Source: Cellulophaga sp. Hel_I_12 (lineage in GTDB: Bacteria > Bacteroidota > Bacteroidia > Flavobacteriales > Flavobacteriaceae). Taken from it: a stretch of 64,000 bases of DNA. The DNA lies in NCBI RefSeq assembly GCF_000799565.1, contig NZ_JUHB01000001.1, positions 62,001 to 126,000 on the forward strand, in the 5' to 3' direction. Shown here piece after piece: positions 15,922-24,876 of this stretch. Position numbers and translations under genes: made by a program. The notes beneath the pieces are model-generated. The model had not been told where the DNA came from, did no database searches, and saw only the letters and a list, made by a program, of their open reading frames with translations. The number at the start of each line of letters is the position of its first letter. Positions within the stretch are counted from its first letter, which is position 1.

Positions 15922-16993
15922 CGAAAAAAATTTAAAAGCGGTGCGAGAAGGAGAGGAGCTGCATGAAGGGAAGCTCAAAGCTTTTATGCTAGAACATGAC
16001 CTAATAGCGCAAGAGAATGCCGATTTGATAGTGAAACAATTCACCAATGGCTATTCTAACCTCACCTACCTACTTCAAATGGAGAATAAGGAATATGTAC
16101 TACGCAGGCCGCCATTTGCAGCACCGAAACGGGGGCATGATATGGGGCGTGAATTTAGGGTGCTACAGCAATTAAATCCTGTTTATGACAAGAGTCCTAA
16201 AGTATATGTCTTTAACGAGGACCCACAAATTATAGGAGCTCCGTTTTATATTATGGAGAAGGTTAATGGAGAGATCCTAACAGCTACATCAGCCCTTAGT
16301 AAAAAAGTTTCCCCAGAGGAATTTAAAAGCATTTCGGAAACTTGGGTAGATGCCTTTGTAGAATTTCACGATATCGATTATAAAGCCGCAGGACTTTCAG
16401 AACTAGGACGACCTGAAGGATATGTGGAGCGACAAATACTTAATTGGGGCAAGCAATACCTCGCCGCGGCTACCGATGAGGTGCCAGCAGCACAAAAGGT
16501 CATGACATGGATGCGTGAACATCAGCCTAAAAAATATGATCATAGCCTTATCCACAATGACTTTAAATATGACAATGTGGTTTTTGAAGATTATCGTTGG
16601 AAGAAGATTTCAGCTGTTTTAGACTGGGAAATGTGCACCCTTGGTGATCCTATGATGGATTTGGGAACCTCCCTGGGCTATTGGACAACGGCAGAGGATC
16701 CTGAGTTTATGAAACAAGGGCTGCCTTCTCCAACCCTGATGAAGGGCAATCCCACCCGGACCGAAATAGTACAGCATTATGCCTCAAAAAGTGGAAGAAA
16801 TATAGATCATCTTACCTTCTACTTTGTCTATGGTCTTTTTAAGATTGCGGTCATTGCCCAACAAATTTTTTATAGATATAAACATGGCCATACCAGTGAT
16901 CCCAAATTTGCAAATTTAAATAAGGCTTCCGCTTTATGTTGTAATACGGCATGGCAGGCCATTCAGAAAAATCAAATAGATAATTTATATTAA
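15908..16993 (+). CDS. Phosphotransferase (APH fold), ACAD11/LvaA-like acyl-CoA kinase
   Basis: 361 residues with the aminoglycoside-phosphotransferase fold. The nucleotide region has [12 protein letters not shown] and YVLRRPPF (Lys/Arg strand); the catalytic loop is [11 protein letters not shown] (H-x-D-x4-N) and the metal motif is [16 protein letters not shown]. The RRPP segment and LDWE-TLGDP are typical of the kinase half of ACAD10/11. Translation starts inside the dehydrogenase gene (ATG at 15908, or 15914 in the same frame). It probably phosphorylates a hydroxyl on a hydroxyacyl-CoA, making it a leaving group. True antibiotic phosphorylation is unlikely in this context. Confidence 0.85.
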   Translation: MQMASEKNLKAVREGEELHEGKLKAFMLEHDLIAQENADLIVKQFTNGYSNLTYLLQMENKEYVLRRPPFAAPKRGHDMGREFRVLQQLNPVYDKSPKVYVFNEDPQIIGAPFYIMEKVNGEILTATSALSKKVSPEEFKSISETWVDAFVEFHDIDYKAAGLSELGRPEGYVERQILNWGKQYLAAATDEVPAAQKVMTWMREHQPKKYDHSLIHNDFKYDNVVFEDYRWKKISAVLDWEMCTLGDPMMDLGTSLGYWTTAEDPEFMKQGLPSPTLMKGNPTRTEIVQHYASKSGRNIDHLTFYFVYGLFKIAVIAQQIFYRYKHGHTSDPKFANLNKASALCCNTAWQAIQKNQIDNLY

Positions 16994-16995
16994 AC

Positions 16996-17406
16996 ATGGA
17001 CAAGCAACACCATTTGAAAATAAACCCTGGGCAAGTATCAGATTTCGCAAATAGCGCATCTGAGAATCCAGTGTTTATGTTAAATATGGTAAAATACAAA
17101 GCGCTTGTACCGGAAACAGGAATGACAGGAAAGGAATCTTACACCGAATATATGCGACAAGCGACTCCTTTTTTTCTTAAGGCGAATGCGGAAATAGTAT
17201 TTTATGGTTCGCCCCAGCATATGTTAATAGGTCCTGAAGATGATATCCTTTGGGATGACGTACTGATCATAAAATACAATTCTGTTTCCGATTTTATGAC
17301 TATGATAATGGCCAAAGGATATCCATCACAATTACGGGAGCAAGCATTAGAAGATTCACGATTAATTCATTGTACGTCTCATCAAAAAATCAATCAAACA
17401 AACTAA
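16996..17406 (+). CDS. DUF1330-like small protein
   Basis: 136 residues, alpha/beta, no signal peptide. VFMLNMVKYKA near the start and DDVLIIKYNSVSDFMTMI in the middle fit the ferredoxin-like fold of DUF1330/EthD-type dimeric proteins. It follows the kinase after 2 bp and precedes the SDR after 3 bp, so it is certainly in the operon. In the levulinate pathway a small protein (LvaB) is needed by the kinase; whether this gene fills the same place is speculation, as I cannot see homology. Confidence 0.65.
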   Translation: MDKQHHLKINPGQVSDFANSASENPVFMLNMVKYKALVPETGMTGKESYTEYMRQATPFFLKANAEIVFYGSPQHMLIGPEDDILWDDVLIIKYNSVSDFMTMIMAKGYPSQLREQALEDSRLIHCTSHQKINQTN

Positions 17407-17409
17407 AAA

Positions 17410-18165
17410 ATGAACTTGAAAGATAAAGTAGTAGTAATAACAGGAGCTGGCAGTGGTATAGGGGCAGCTACGGCAAAACTTTTTGGTGTACATAAGGCTA
17501 TTGTCGTGGTCTCTGACATCAATTTGGAACGTGCGGAAAAGGTAGCCAGTGAAATTCGCAATGCCGGTGGTAAGGGTTTGGCTTTGGCAACCGATGTCAC
17601 CCAGTTTGATCAGGTGGAAGCATTAGTGCAAAATGTGGTTGAAAAACAGGGTCGTTTAGATGTCATGGTGAACAATGCAGGTATCGGAGGAAAAAAACAA
17701 GCAAAGACTGCCGATCACTCCTTTGAAGATTGGCACAACGTAATAGCGGTAAACCAAACCGGAGTATTCTATTGTATGAAACTAGCGATACAACAAATGC
17801 TCAAACAGGGTCATGGTAATATTGTGAATGTTGCTTCCTTGGCAGGATTAAAGGCGTCCGGAAACAATCTTTCTTATTCTGCAAGTAAATTTGCCGTGGT
17901 AGGAATGACCAAATCTGCTGCCTTGGAGTACGGGAGAAAGAAAATTAGAATCAATGCCGTGTGCCCAGGGTTTACACATTCGGCCTTGTTAGAACAATTG
18001 CTCACTACAAGTCCGGATATGGGCGATAAATTAAAACGAATGGTACCTATGGGTAGGTTCGGGGAAGCAGAAGAAATTGCGGAAGCTATTTGCTGGCTGG
18101 CTTCTGAAAATTCTAAATTCATAACAGGTCAAACCATAACCTTAGACGGGGGAACCTCATTATAA
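17410..18165 (+). CDS. Short-chain dehydrogenase/reductase
   Basis: 251 residues. TGAGSGIG binds the dinucleotide, with SDINLERA after the second strand, the Asp favouring NAD(H). NNAG, NVASLAG and YSASK give the active-site Asn, Ser, Tyr and Lys. The C-terminus TGQTITLDGGTSL is typical of glucose-dehydrogenase/FabG-like SDRs. In the cluster it is a candidate 3-hydroxyacyl-CoA dehydrogenase; three SDRs are present, so individual roles cannot be separated from sequence. Confidence 0.87.
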   Translation: MNLKDKVVVITGAGSGIGAATAKLFGVHKAIVVVSDINLERAEKVASEIRNAGGKGLALATDVTQFDQVEALVQNVVEKQGRLDVMVNNAGIGGKKQAKTADHSFEDWHNVIAVNQTGVFYCMKLAIQQMLKQGHGNIVNVASLAGLKASGNNLSYSASKFAVVGMTKSAALEYGRKKIRINAVCPGFTHSALLEQLLTTSPDMGDKLKRMVPMGRFGEAEEIAEAICWLASENSKFITGQTITLDGGTSL

Positions 18166-18174
18166 AAACAACCT

Positions 18175-18948
18175 ATGAATACATTAGTAGTAACAGAAAA
18201 AGAGAACTATGTGATCGTTCAAATGAACCGAGGAAAGGTTAATGCCATCAACCGGGAGATGGTGAACGAGTTAACCGAGGTTTTTAAGAAGTTAGAAGCT
18301 GACCCTTCGGTGATGGGTGTAATTTTAACCGGACAGCCCCACTATTTTTCCGCAGGCTTAGATTTAATTGAACTGTATCAATACGATGAAAAGCAAGTGC
18401 AAGAATTTTTTACCGCTTTTGGAGGGCTGTACCTGCAATTGGTGCAGTTTACAAAACCATTTATTTCAGCCATCACTGGGCATGCGCCAGCTGGCGGATG
18501 TGTCTTGGCCGTTACCAGCGATAATCGGTATATGGCTGAAGGCGAGCCCTATGTTATTGGCCTCAACGAAGTGGCTGTAAATATTCAAATCAGTCAAAAC
18601 CTCACAGAAATTTATGCCTTTTGGATGGGTGATGGGCTAGCACATCGCTATATTATGGAAGGGAAATTATTGAGTGGTCAGGAAGCGCTAAAAGCTGGTT
18701 TGGTAGATGAACTGCTACCCTTAGATGCTGTTTTGGAACGCTCCGAAAAACAAATGAAACACTATGCAAAGGCAGACCAAGAAATCTTGTTGAATACCAA
18801 GAAAAAATTGCGGAAGCACCTATGGGATAATCTCGATTTAAATGCGGAAAACTCCCTAAAAGAAGCAACAATACTCTGGTGGAAACCCGAAATCAGGGCT
18901 AAGATGAAAGCCTATGTAGAGAGTTTTACCAATAAAAACAAAAAATAG
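18175..18948 (+). CDS. Enoyl-CoA hydratase/isomerase family protein
   Basis: 257 residues, crotonase fold. GVILTGQPHYFSAGLDL is the first oxyanion-hole region, and AITGHAPAGGCVLAV the second. The position of the usual catalytic Glu in VGLNEVAVNIQ holds Glu, but the second Glu of hydratases is less clear, so isomerase or hydrolase activity is possible. Lies 9 bp after the SDR and 14 bp before the MDR reductase, in the same operon. Confidence 0.85.
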   Translation: MNTLVVTEKENYVIVQMNRGKVNAINREMVNELTEVFKKLEADPSVMGVILTGQPHYFSAGLDLIELYQYDEKQVQEFFTAFGGLYLQLVQFTKPFISAITGHAPAGGCVLAVTSDNRYMAEGEPYVIGLNEVAVNIQISQNLTEIYAFWMGDGLAHRYIMEGKLLSGQEALKAGLVDELLPLDAVLERSEKQMKHYAKADQEILLNTKKKLRKHLWDNLDLNAENSLKEATILWWKPEIRAKMKAYVESFTNKNKK

Positions 18949-18962
18949 ATAAATCAAATAAG

Positions 18963-19967
18963 ATGAATAAACAACAGATATTTGTAAAGAGGCCCGTAGG
19001 CGCAGCAGATGCTTCTACTTGGTCTTTAGAAACGAATCCTATTCCCGAATTAGAGGAAGGTCAGGTCTTAATAAAAAATCACTATATCTCTCTAGATCCA
19101 GCCATGCGTGGATGGATGAATGAAGGCAAATCATATATAGCGCCAGTAGAAATTGGTGCGGTTATGCGTGCAGGCTCTGTGGGAGAGGTTATAAAAGCTA
19201 AAAATCATCCAAAGTTTAAGGTGGGCGACTTCATTTCAGGGCATGGTGGTGTGCAACAATATGTTGCGACCGATGGAAAAGGCTATTATAAAGTGGACCC
19301 AAAATTAGCGCCTTTGCCTACGTATATTGGTACCTTGGGCATGCCAGGAATGACGGCCTATTTCGGAATTTTAGAAGTGGGTAAAATTAAGGAAGGCGAT
19401 GTAGTAGTGGTCTCTGGAGCAGCGGGTGCTGTAGGCAGCATTGTAGGACAAATAGCCAAGATAAAGGGCTGTACCGTAATTGGAATTGCTGGTGGTGCAG
19501 ATAAATGTAAATACGTGGTTGATACTTTAGGCTTTGATGCCTGCATCGATTACAAAAATGAAGATGTAGCAGCGCGCTTAAAACAAGAATGTCCCAAGGG
19601 ATTGGATGTTTATTTTGATAATGTTGGAGGGGAGATTTTAGACGCGGCATTAGCCAGGTTACGAATGCATGCCAGGGTGGTTATTTGCGGAGCAATTTCC
19701 CAGTATAACAACAAGCAACATATGAAAGGACCAGCCAATTACCTTTCTTTATTGGTCAATAGGGCCACCATGCAAGGGATGGTCGTTTTTGATTGGGCAG
19801 AAAGATATGGAGAAGCAGGTCAACAAATGGGTAAATGGATGGCAGAAGGGAAGTTAAAAACCCGTGAGGATGTTTATGATGGCATAGCGAATTTCCCAGA
19901 GACCTATAACCGACTTTTCTCTGGCGACAAATTAGGTAAATTGGTGTTAAAGGTGATAGAGGATTAA
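18963..19967 (+). CDS. NADP-dependent MDR reductase (PTGR/LTB4DH type)
   Basis: 334 residues, zinc-independent medium-chain dehydrogenase. Markers are HYISLDPAMRGWMNE near residue 45, GMPGMTAYFG, the nucleotide motif VSGAAGAVGSIVGQIAK, and DVYFDNVGG, together typical of prostaglandin/alkenal reductases such as bacterial CurA-like enzymes. It reduces the double bond of an alpha,beta-unsaturated ketone or aldehyde with NADPH. In the cluster it could saturate an unsaturated intermediate or detoxify by-products. It is 14 bp after the crotonase gene and followed by a 152-bp spacer. Confidence 0.87.
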   Translation: MNKQQIFVKRPVGAADASTWSLETNPIPELEEGQVLIKNHYISLDPAMRGWMNEGKSYIAPVEIGAVMRAGSVGEVIKAKNHPKFKVGDFISGHGGVQQYVATDGKGYYKVDPKLAPLPTYIGTLGMPGMTAYFGILEVGKIKEGDVVVVSGAAGAVGSIVGQIAKIKGCTVIGIAGGADKCKYVVDTLGFDACIDYKNEDVAARLKQECPKGLDVYFDNVGGEILDAALARLRMHARVVICGAISQYNNKQHMKGPANYLSLLVNRATMQGMVVFDWAERYGEAGQQMGKWMAEGKLKTREDVYDGIANFPETYNRLFSGDKLGKLVLKVIED

Positions 19968-20119
19968 TTTTTGAAGCGTCAGGACTAAGGATTCAGGAGG
20001 CAAGAAGCAAGATCAATAGTCACGCTCCCTACTAGTATTAACAGGGTACCAAGCCGAAGGCAAGTGGAGTCAGGAACTTTGGAAAACGGATAGTAGTAAT
20101 GGTATAATTAATTGAAGCA

Positions 20120-21094
20120 ATGAAAGCAATACGATGTACAACATACGGTCCACCCTCCAAGTTAACCTTGGAGGAAATAGATGCCTTACAGGCAGGGCCA
20201 AAGCAAGTAGTAGTGCAGGTAAAGGCCTGTGGTCTAAATTTTCCCGATACCTTGATCATTCAAGGCTTGTATCAATTTAAACCAGAGTTGCCATTTACCC
20301 CGGGAAGCGATATAGCAGGTATTGTAAAGGAAGTGGGGGAGGGCGTCACCCATGTAAAGGTAGGTGATGAAGTTTTTGGCTTTGTAGCCCATGGAGGCTT
20401 AGCAGAAGAAGTAATCGTTCCAGCAAATGCTTGTTTCCCCAAACCACCACAAATGGACTATCCCATAGCGGCATCTTTTATGATGGCCTATGGCACTTCG
20501 TATCATGCCTTAAAAGATAGGGCGATGTTAAAAGAAGGAGAGACCCTCTTGGTTTTGGGTGCCTCGGGAGGAGTTGGCCTAGCTGCTGTAGAATTGGGGA
20601 AATTAATGGGAGCCAAGGTCATTGCGGCAGCGTCTACCCAAGATAAGCTAGACCTTTGTAAAAAATACGGTGCGGATGAACTGATCAATTATACCCAACA
20701 AGATTTAAAATCTACGATCAAGGCAGTAACCGATGGACAAGGGGTCGATGTGATCTATGATCCAGTAGGAGGTGATTTTTCCGAACAGGCCTTCAGAGGG
20801 ATTGCTTGGAACGGCCGCTATTTGGTGGTAGGGTTTGCAGCAGGCGATATCCCTAAGATGCCGTTAAACCTTCCCTTATTAAAAGGTGCCTCGATCGTTG
20901 GTGTTTTCTGGGGTGGATTCGCCATGAGCTATCCCAAGGAAAATATGGACAATACCATGACCCTTATGCAATGGTATGCCGAAGGAAAGCTAAAACCCCA
21001 TATTCATAAAATTGTTCCTTTAGATGAAACAAAGGAGGCCTTAGAAGAAATGATGAACCGAAAAGTGAAAGGTAAAATGGTGGTTAAAATTTAA
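20120..21094 (+). CDS. Zinc-independent NADPH:quinone oxidoreductase family protein
   Basis: 324 residues, MDR superfamily, quinone-oxidoreductase branch. CGLNFPDTLIIQGLYQFKP and PFTPGSDIAGIV are the N-terminal catalytic-domain signatures; LGASGGVGLAAVELGK binds NADPH; DVIYDPVGG follows. No zinc ligands. It could act as an acyl-CoA or enone reductase. A degenerate spacer with short direct repeats (19968-20119) separates it from the preceding reductase, so it may have its own promoter. Confidence 0.85.
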   Translation: MKAIRCTTYGPPSKLTLEEIDALQAGPKQVVVQVKACGLNFPDTLIIQGLYQFKPELPFTPGSDIAGIVKEVGEGVTHVKVGDEVFGFVAHGGLAEEVIVPANACFPKPPQMDYPIAASFMMAYGTSYHALKDRAMLKEGETLLVLGASGGVGLAAVELGKLMGAKVIAAASTQDKLDLCKKYGADELINYTQQDLKSTIKAVTDGQGVDVIYDPVGGDFSEQAFRGIAWNGRYLVVGFAAGDIPKMPLNLPLLKGASIVGVFWGGFAMSYPKENMDNTMTLMQWYAEGKLKPHIHKIVPLDETKEALEEMMNRKVKGKMVVKI

Positions 21095-21180
21095 TAAACG
21101 AAGCCCATGGGTGTCAATAATCAATGTACACGAAACTTAAAGTTTCGGAAAAAATAGAGCGTAAATGAGATCCTAAATGC

Positions 21181-21206
21181 TTGTCTGAGCTTGTCGAAGA
21201 CCAATT
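21181..21206. repeat. Short CTTCGACAAGCTCA-type repeat element
   Basis: The intergenic stretch carries CTTGTCTGAGCTTGTCGAAG, which contains the complement of the dispersed CTTCGACAAGCTCAG word found in intergenic DNA of many bacteria. Single copy seen here. It is not near an obvious terminator T-run. Confidence 0.4.
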
Positions 21207-21313
21207 AAAAATATAGCTTGAAATTTTAGAAACTTGTAACAGAATAGCTAAGATTAAGAATAAAACTAAGTACGCCCAAGAGGATAAATCAATAATAGTT
21301 AATACAAAATAAC

Positions 21314-22051
21314 ATGAGATTAAAGGATAAAATAGCCATTGTCACAGGAGGCTCACAAGGCATTGGAAAAGCCATTTCTGAACTGTTTGCAAAAGAAGGT
21401 GCTGTGGTCATTATCATGGATGTACTGCCCAAAGGCCAAGAAGTAGCAGAAGCTATCAAAGCATCAGGTGCTAAGGCAGAATTCCATGCGGTATCGGTCA
21501 CCGATAAGTCAGCCGTTGAAGCGCTTTTTGAAAAAGTGCATGCCACCTACGGTAAAATAGATATTCTGATCAATAATGCCGGAATAACTAGGGACCGTAC
21601 GCTAGAAAAAATGAGTGAAGACGAATTTGATGCTGTTATAGAGGTGAACTTAAAAGGCGTTTTTATTTGTACTCAGGCCGTTGCGCCGTACATGAAAGCC
21701 AACAATTATGGAAGAATTGTAAGTGCAGCATCTAATGTGGGCTTACGAGGTAATTTTGGACAAACCAATTATGCGGCTACCAAAGCTGGTGTTATTGCCA
21801 TGGCAAAAACTTGGACTATGGAACTCGGTAAATATGGTATCACCGCCAATGCTATTGCTCCTGGCTTTACAATGACGGATATGGTCGATAAAATTCCGAA
21901 AGAACATGTGGAAGCAATTAAGGCAAGTATTCCCTTAAAAATAGCTGCGGAACCTATCGACATAGCCTATGGGTATTTATACTTAGCCTCTGATGAAGCA
22001 CGTTTCGTTTCTGGGATTTGTTTGACTATAGATGGAGGTACTTCACGATAA
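21314..22051 (+). CDS. 3-oxoacyl-(ACP or CoA) reductase, FabG/PhaB-like SDR
   Basis: 245 residues. TGGSQGIG, NNAGITRDRTLEKMSEDE, SAASNVGLRGNFGQTNYAATK and the end SGICLTIDGGTSR closely follow FabG and acetoacetyl-CoA reductase. It interconverts 3-oxoacyl and 3-hydroxyacyl thioesters with NAD(P)H. The MaoC hydratase follows after 11 bp, a pairing common for (R)-3-hydroxyacyl-CoA metabolism. It is not the housekeeping fabG by context, since no fatty-acid synthesis genes are near. Confidence 0.88.
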   Translation: MRLKDKIAIVTGGSQGIGKAISELFAKEGAVVIIMDVLPKGQEVAEAIKASGAKAEFHAVSVTDKSAVEALFEKVHATYGKIDILINNAGITRDRTLEKMSEDEFDAVIEVNLKGVFICTQAVAPYMKANNYGRIVSAASNVGLRGNFGQTNYAATKAGVIAMAKTWTMELGKYGITANAIAPGFTMTDMVDKIPKEHVEAIKASIPLKIAAEPIDIAYGYLYLASDEARFVSGICLTIDGGTSR

Positions 22052-22062
22052 ATAATAGAAAA

Positions 22063-22527
22063 ATGACCAAACTAATTTTTGAAAATTTAAAAGAGTTTAA
22101 AACATTCGAAGGTAAAACGCTTCCTGCAGGGGAATGGATTAAGGTCACCCAAGAAATGATCAACGATTTTGCCAAAGCTACCTTAGATTTTCAGTGGATA
22201 CATGTAGATGTGGAAAAGGCTACCCAGCAGTCCCCCTTTAAAAAGCCAGTGGCACACGGCTTTATGTCGGTCTCCCTATTGTCAAAAATGCTGGGAGATC
22301 TTGTGCAGATTAATTCTGTAAAAATGGGGGTGAACTATGGCTTAAATAAAGTTCGTTTTCCAAATGCAGTCTTGGTAGATAGTAAATTGCGACTCAACGG
22401 AAAAGTAGCTGCTATTGAGGATTATCTCGAAAATGGAGTTAAAATTACGTGGCACTGTTCTGTGGACATCGAGGGCGAAGATAAACCAGCCTGCGTCGCT
22501 GAATTTATCAGTATCATGTTCGAATAA
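22063..22527 (+). CDS. MaoC-like (R)-specific enoyl-CoA hydratase
   Basis: 154 residues from the ATG at 22063; a longer frame beginning inside the upstream gene is rejected. Hot-dog fold with the hydratase-2 motif: FAKATLDFQWIHVD, then SPFKKPVAHGFMSVSLLS, giving the Asp/His catalytic pair of MaoC enzymes. It adds water to trans-2-enoyl-CoA to give the (R)-3-hydroxy product, matching the reductase gene 11 bp upstream. Ends 82 bp before the acyl-CoA ligase gene. Confidence 0.88.
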   Translation: MTKLIFENLKEFKTFEGKTLPAGEWIKVTQEMINDFAKATLDFQWIHVDVEKATQQSPFKKPVAHGFMSVSLLSKMLGDLVQINSVKMGVNYGLNKVRFPNAVLVDSKLRLNGKVAAIEDYLENGVKITWHCSVDIEGEDKPACVAEFISIMFE

Positions 22528-22609
22528 TTTTGAAGTGATACCAGAGTTAGGCTGTTGAATTAAAACATTTTATGTTGTATATTCGGGAAAACCAAAATAA
22601 GCCAAACCA

Positions 22610-24433
22610 ATGACTAGACTCTTCGATTTACTTGACCACCAATTAAAAAACACTCCTCTAGAAGCTTGTATTAGTGGAAGAAATAAAGAAGGACATTGGG
22701 AATCGTATAGCACTCAAAAATTAAAGCACACAGCAGAAAAAGCGGCAGCTGGTTTATTAAAACTGGGACTGGTGCCCGGGGATAAAGTGGCGATTGTGGC
22801 CTATAAAAATAGACCAGAATGGATCGTTATGGATTACGCAGTGCAAATGGCAGGTATGATCAGTATTCCTTTATATCCAACGATCAGTGTTTCGGAATAC
22901 GAGTATATCTTAAATGAGGCTGAGGTAAAAGCGGCCTTCTGTGGCGGATTAGATTTATTTGATAAACTATCCAAAACACAAAAAGCAGTACCTTCCTTAA
23001 AACATATTTATACTTTTGATGGCTTGAACGGTAGCCCATTTTGGGAAACTATTTTTGATTCCGAAGGTATTACCAGTTTAGAACCTATTCAAGCCAAAAT
23101 CACAGGCGATGACTTAGTGACCATTATTTATACCTCTGGCACTACAGGCAATCCTAAAGGCGTGATGCTTAGCCATGCCAATATTATGCATGTGGTTACA
23201 GCAACATCGCCCTTATTAGTGGTAAAAAATAATGAGAAGGTATTGAGTTTTCTTCCACTTTGTCATATTTATGAACGCGCCGTTTCCTTTTGTTATTGCT
23301 ATAAAGGCGTGTCGGTATATTTCTGCGGTACAGACAATCTAAGTGGGCCGGATGGAGATTTGGCAGCGGTTGCTCCTGTCGCTTTTACGACCGTACCAAG
23401 ACTATTAGAAAAAATTTACGAAGCTATTTACAACAAAGGTTTAGCCTTAGATGGCGTAAAGAGAAAGCTATTTTTTTGGGCCTTAAGCCTAACAGACAAT
23501 TACAAACTAGACCAGCAGCTATCTTTTGTTGAAGGCTTAAAATGGAACCTCGCAGATAAATTAATTTTTAGTAAATGGAGAGCTGCCTTAGGGGGTAATG
23601 TAAAACAAATTGTTACAGGTGCCGCTCCTTGTCCTGATAAAATATTACGAGTGTTTTGTGCCGCAGGGATCCCTATTCGCGAAGCGTATGGCTTAACCGA
23701 GACCTCCCCTACCTTAACAGCAAACTCTTTAGAACCAAAGGGCACCATCATTGGAACCGTTGGGTCTGCTATTGCCGGGGTGGAATTGTATATTGATACG
23801 ACGGCTGGAGACTATAAAGAGGGTGAAGGTGAAATTATGGCTCACGGTCCCAATGTGATGCAAGGATACTATAAAAAACCCGAAATAAATGCCCAAGTAT
23901 TTAAAACCATTGACGGTAAAAAATGGTTTTGTACTGGGGATATCGGAAAACTAATCAAGGGACCCGATGGGAGAGAATTCCTTAAAATTACGGATAGGAA
24001 AAAAGAACTACTAAAAACTTCCGGAGGAAAGTACGTAGCGCCTGCACCTATAGAAAATAGGTTGAAAGAAGATTTTTTGATTGAGCAAATGATGGTCATT
24101 GGCGACAAGCAAAAGTTTGTCTCCGCTTTAATATTACCTTCGCCAGAGGCACTTAAAAATTGGTGTCTCCATAAAAAAATGCAGTGGACCACTTTGGAGG
24201 ATATGATTCAACATGAAAAGGTCATCCGAAAATATCAAAAAGTAATCGACGCCTACAATCCTGAATTTGGTCATATAGAGCAAATCAAGAAATTTAAATT
24301 AATAGCAACTCCTTGGCTGCCAATTCATGAAGACGGCTCTTTGGCCGAACTCACCCCTACCTTAAAACTCAAAAGAAGAGTGATACGAGAAAAGTATAGT
24401 GAAGAAATAGCCGCTATTTATTCGGAGGACTAA
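22610..24433 (+). CDS. Long-chain acyl-CoA synthetase (AMP-forming)
   Basis: 607 residues, ANL superfamily. Motif A3 IIYTSGTTGNPKGVMLSH (about residue 170-190) is the P-loop, REAYGLTETSP (A5) and WFCTGDIGKL (A7) follow, and the C-terminal lysine loop is LKTSGGKYVAP. Length and the DRKKELLKTSGGK form fit the bacterial FadD15-like long-chain class. It activates the free acid to the CoA thioester that feeds the cluster. Last gene of the plus-strand cluster. Confidence 0.92.
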   Translation: MTRLFDLLDHQLKNTPLEACISGRNKEGHWESYSTQKLKHTAEKAAAGLLKLGLVPGDKVAIVAYKNRPEWIVMDYAVQMAGMISIPLYPTISVSEYEYILNEAEVKAAFCGGLDLFDKLSKTQKAVPSLKHIYTFDGLNGSPFWETIFDSEGITSLEPIQAKITGDDLVTIIYTSGTTGNPKGVMLSHANIMHVVTATSPLLVVKNNEKVLSFLPLCHIYERAVSFCYCYKGVSVYFCGTDNLSGPDGDLAAVAPVAFTTVPRLLEKIYEAIYNKGLALDGVKRKLFFWALSLTDNYKLDQQLSFVEGLKWNLADKLIFSKWRAALGGNVKQIVTGAAPCPDKILRVFCAAGIPIREAYGLTETSPTLTANSLEPKGTIIGTVGSAIAGVELYIDTTAGDYKEGEGEIMAHGPNVMQGYYKKPEINAQVFKTIDGKKWFCTGDIGKLIKGPDGREFLKITDRKKELLKTSGGKYVAPAPIENRLKEDFLIEQMMVIGDKQKFVSALILPSPEALKNWCLHKKMQWTTLEDMIQHEKVIRKYQKVIDAYNPEFGHIEQIKKFKLIATPWLPIHEDGSLAELTPTLKLKRRVIREKYSEEIAAIYSED

Positions 24434-24637
24434 CACACCCAAAAGACTGCTCGATTTTCAAATAAATTGACCTTATGTTTTATAATAGCCCCACGGACCT
24501 AAAAAAATAGGTGGCATCGTTGGGGACAGAAGGGATTAAAGTATGTTCGTGCTTTTTATAGCGTCACTGGTATTCTTGGTGTCTATAGGGAAATTTATAC
24601 CTACCGATGGCCTCAGTTTTTACGAAATTTCATCCTG

Positions 24638-24870
24638 CTATTTAAACATACAGGTAGGGTAGGTATACACCACGTCTATCATTTCTATAGGAAGTTCTAT
24701 GGCGAATATACTTTTTACTTCTTCTATCCAAATAAGTTGGCAAAGAGAATCGATAGTAGCTGATTTCTCGTTTTTTGCATTTTATTGCCTCCTTTATTTT
24801 CTAAGTAGAAGTACAAGCGGCCAAAAGCATAGCACTCAAAATAATTAGGATACTTTTTTTAGTATTTCAT
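24638..24870 (-). pseudogene. Decayed small lipoprotein gene
   Basis: On the minus strand an ATG at 24868-24870 gives MKY and a stop, but one frame over KKSILIILSAMLLAACTST is a perfect lipoprotein signal peptide with lipobox LAAC, again followed by a stop. A third frame then reads NAKNEKSATIDSLCQLIWIE and on to a stop at 24638. At least two frameshifts would restore a protein of about 80 residues. It is 6 bp beyond the end of the preceding minus-strand gene and probably a dead last gene of that locus. Confidence 0.6.
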
Positions 24871-24876
24871 ACTGTT

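Noticed and set aside
15908..16993. Aminoglycoside resistance phosphotransferase
   Set aside because: The APH fold is shared, but the overlap with an acyl-CoA dehydrogenase and the RRPP and LDWE blocks point to the ACAD10/11-type kinase.
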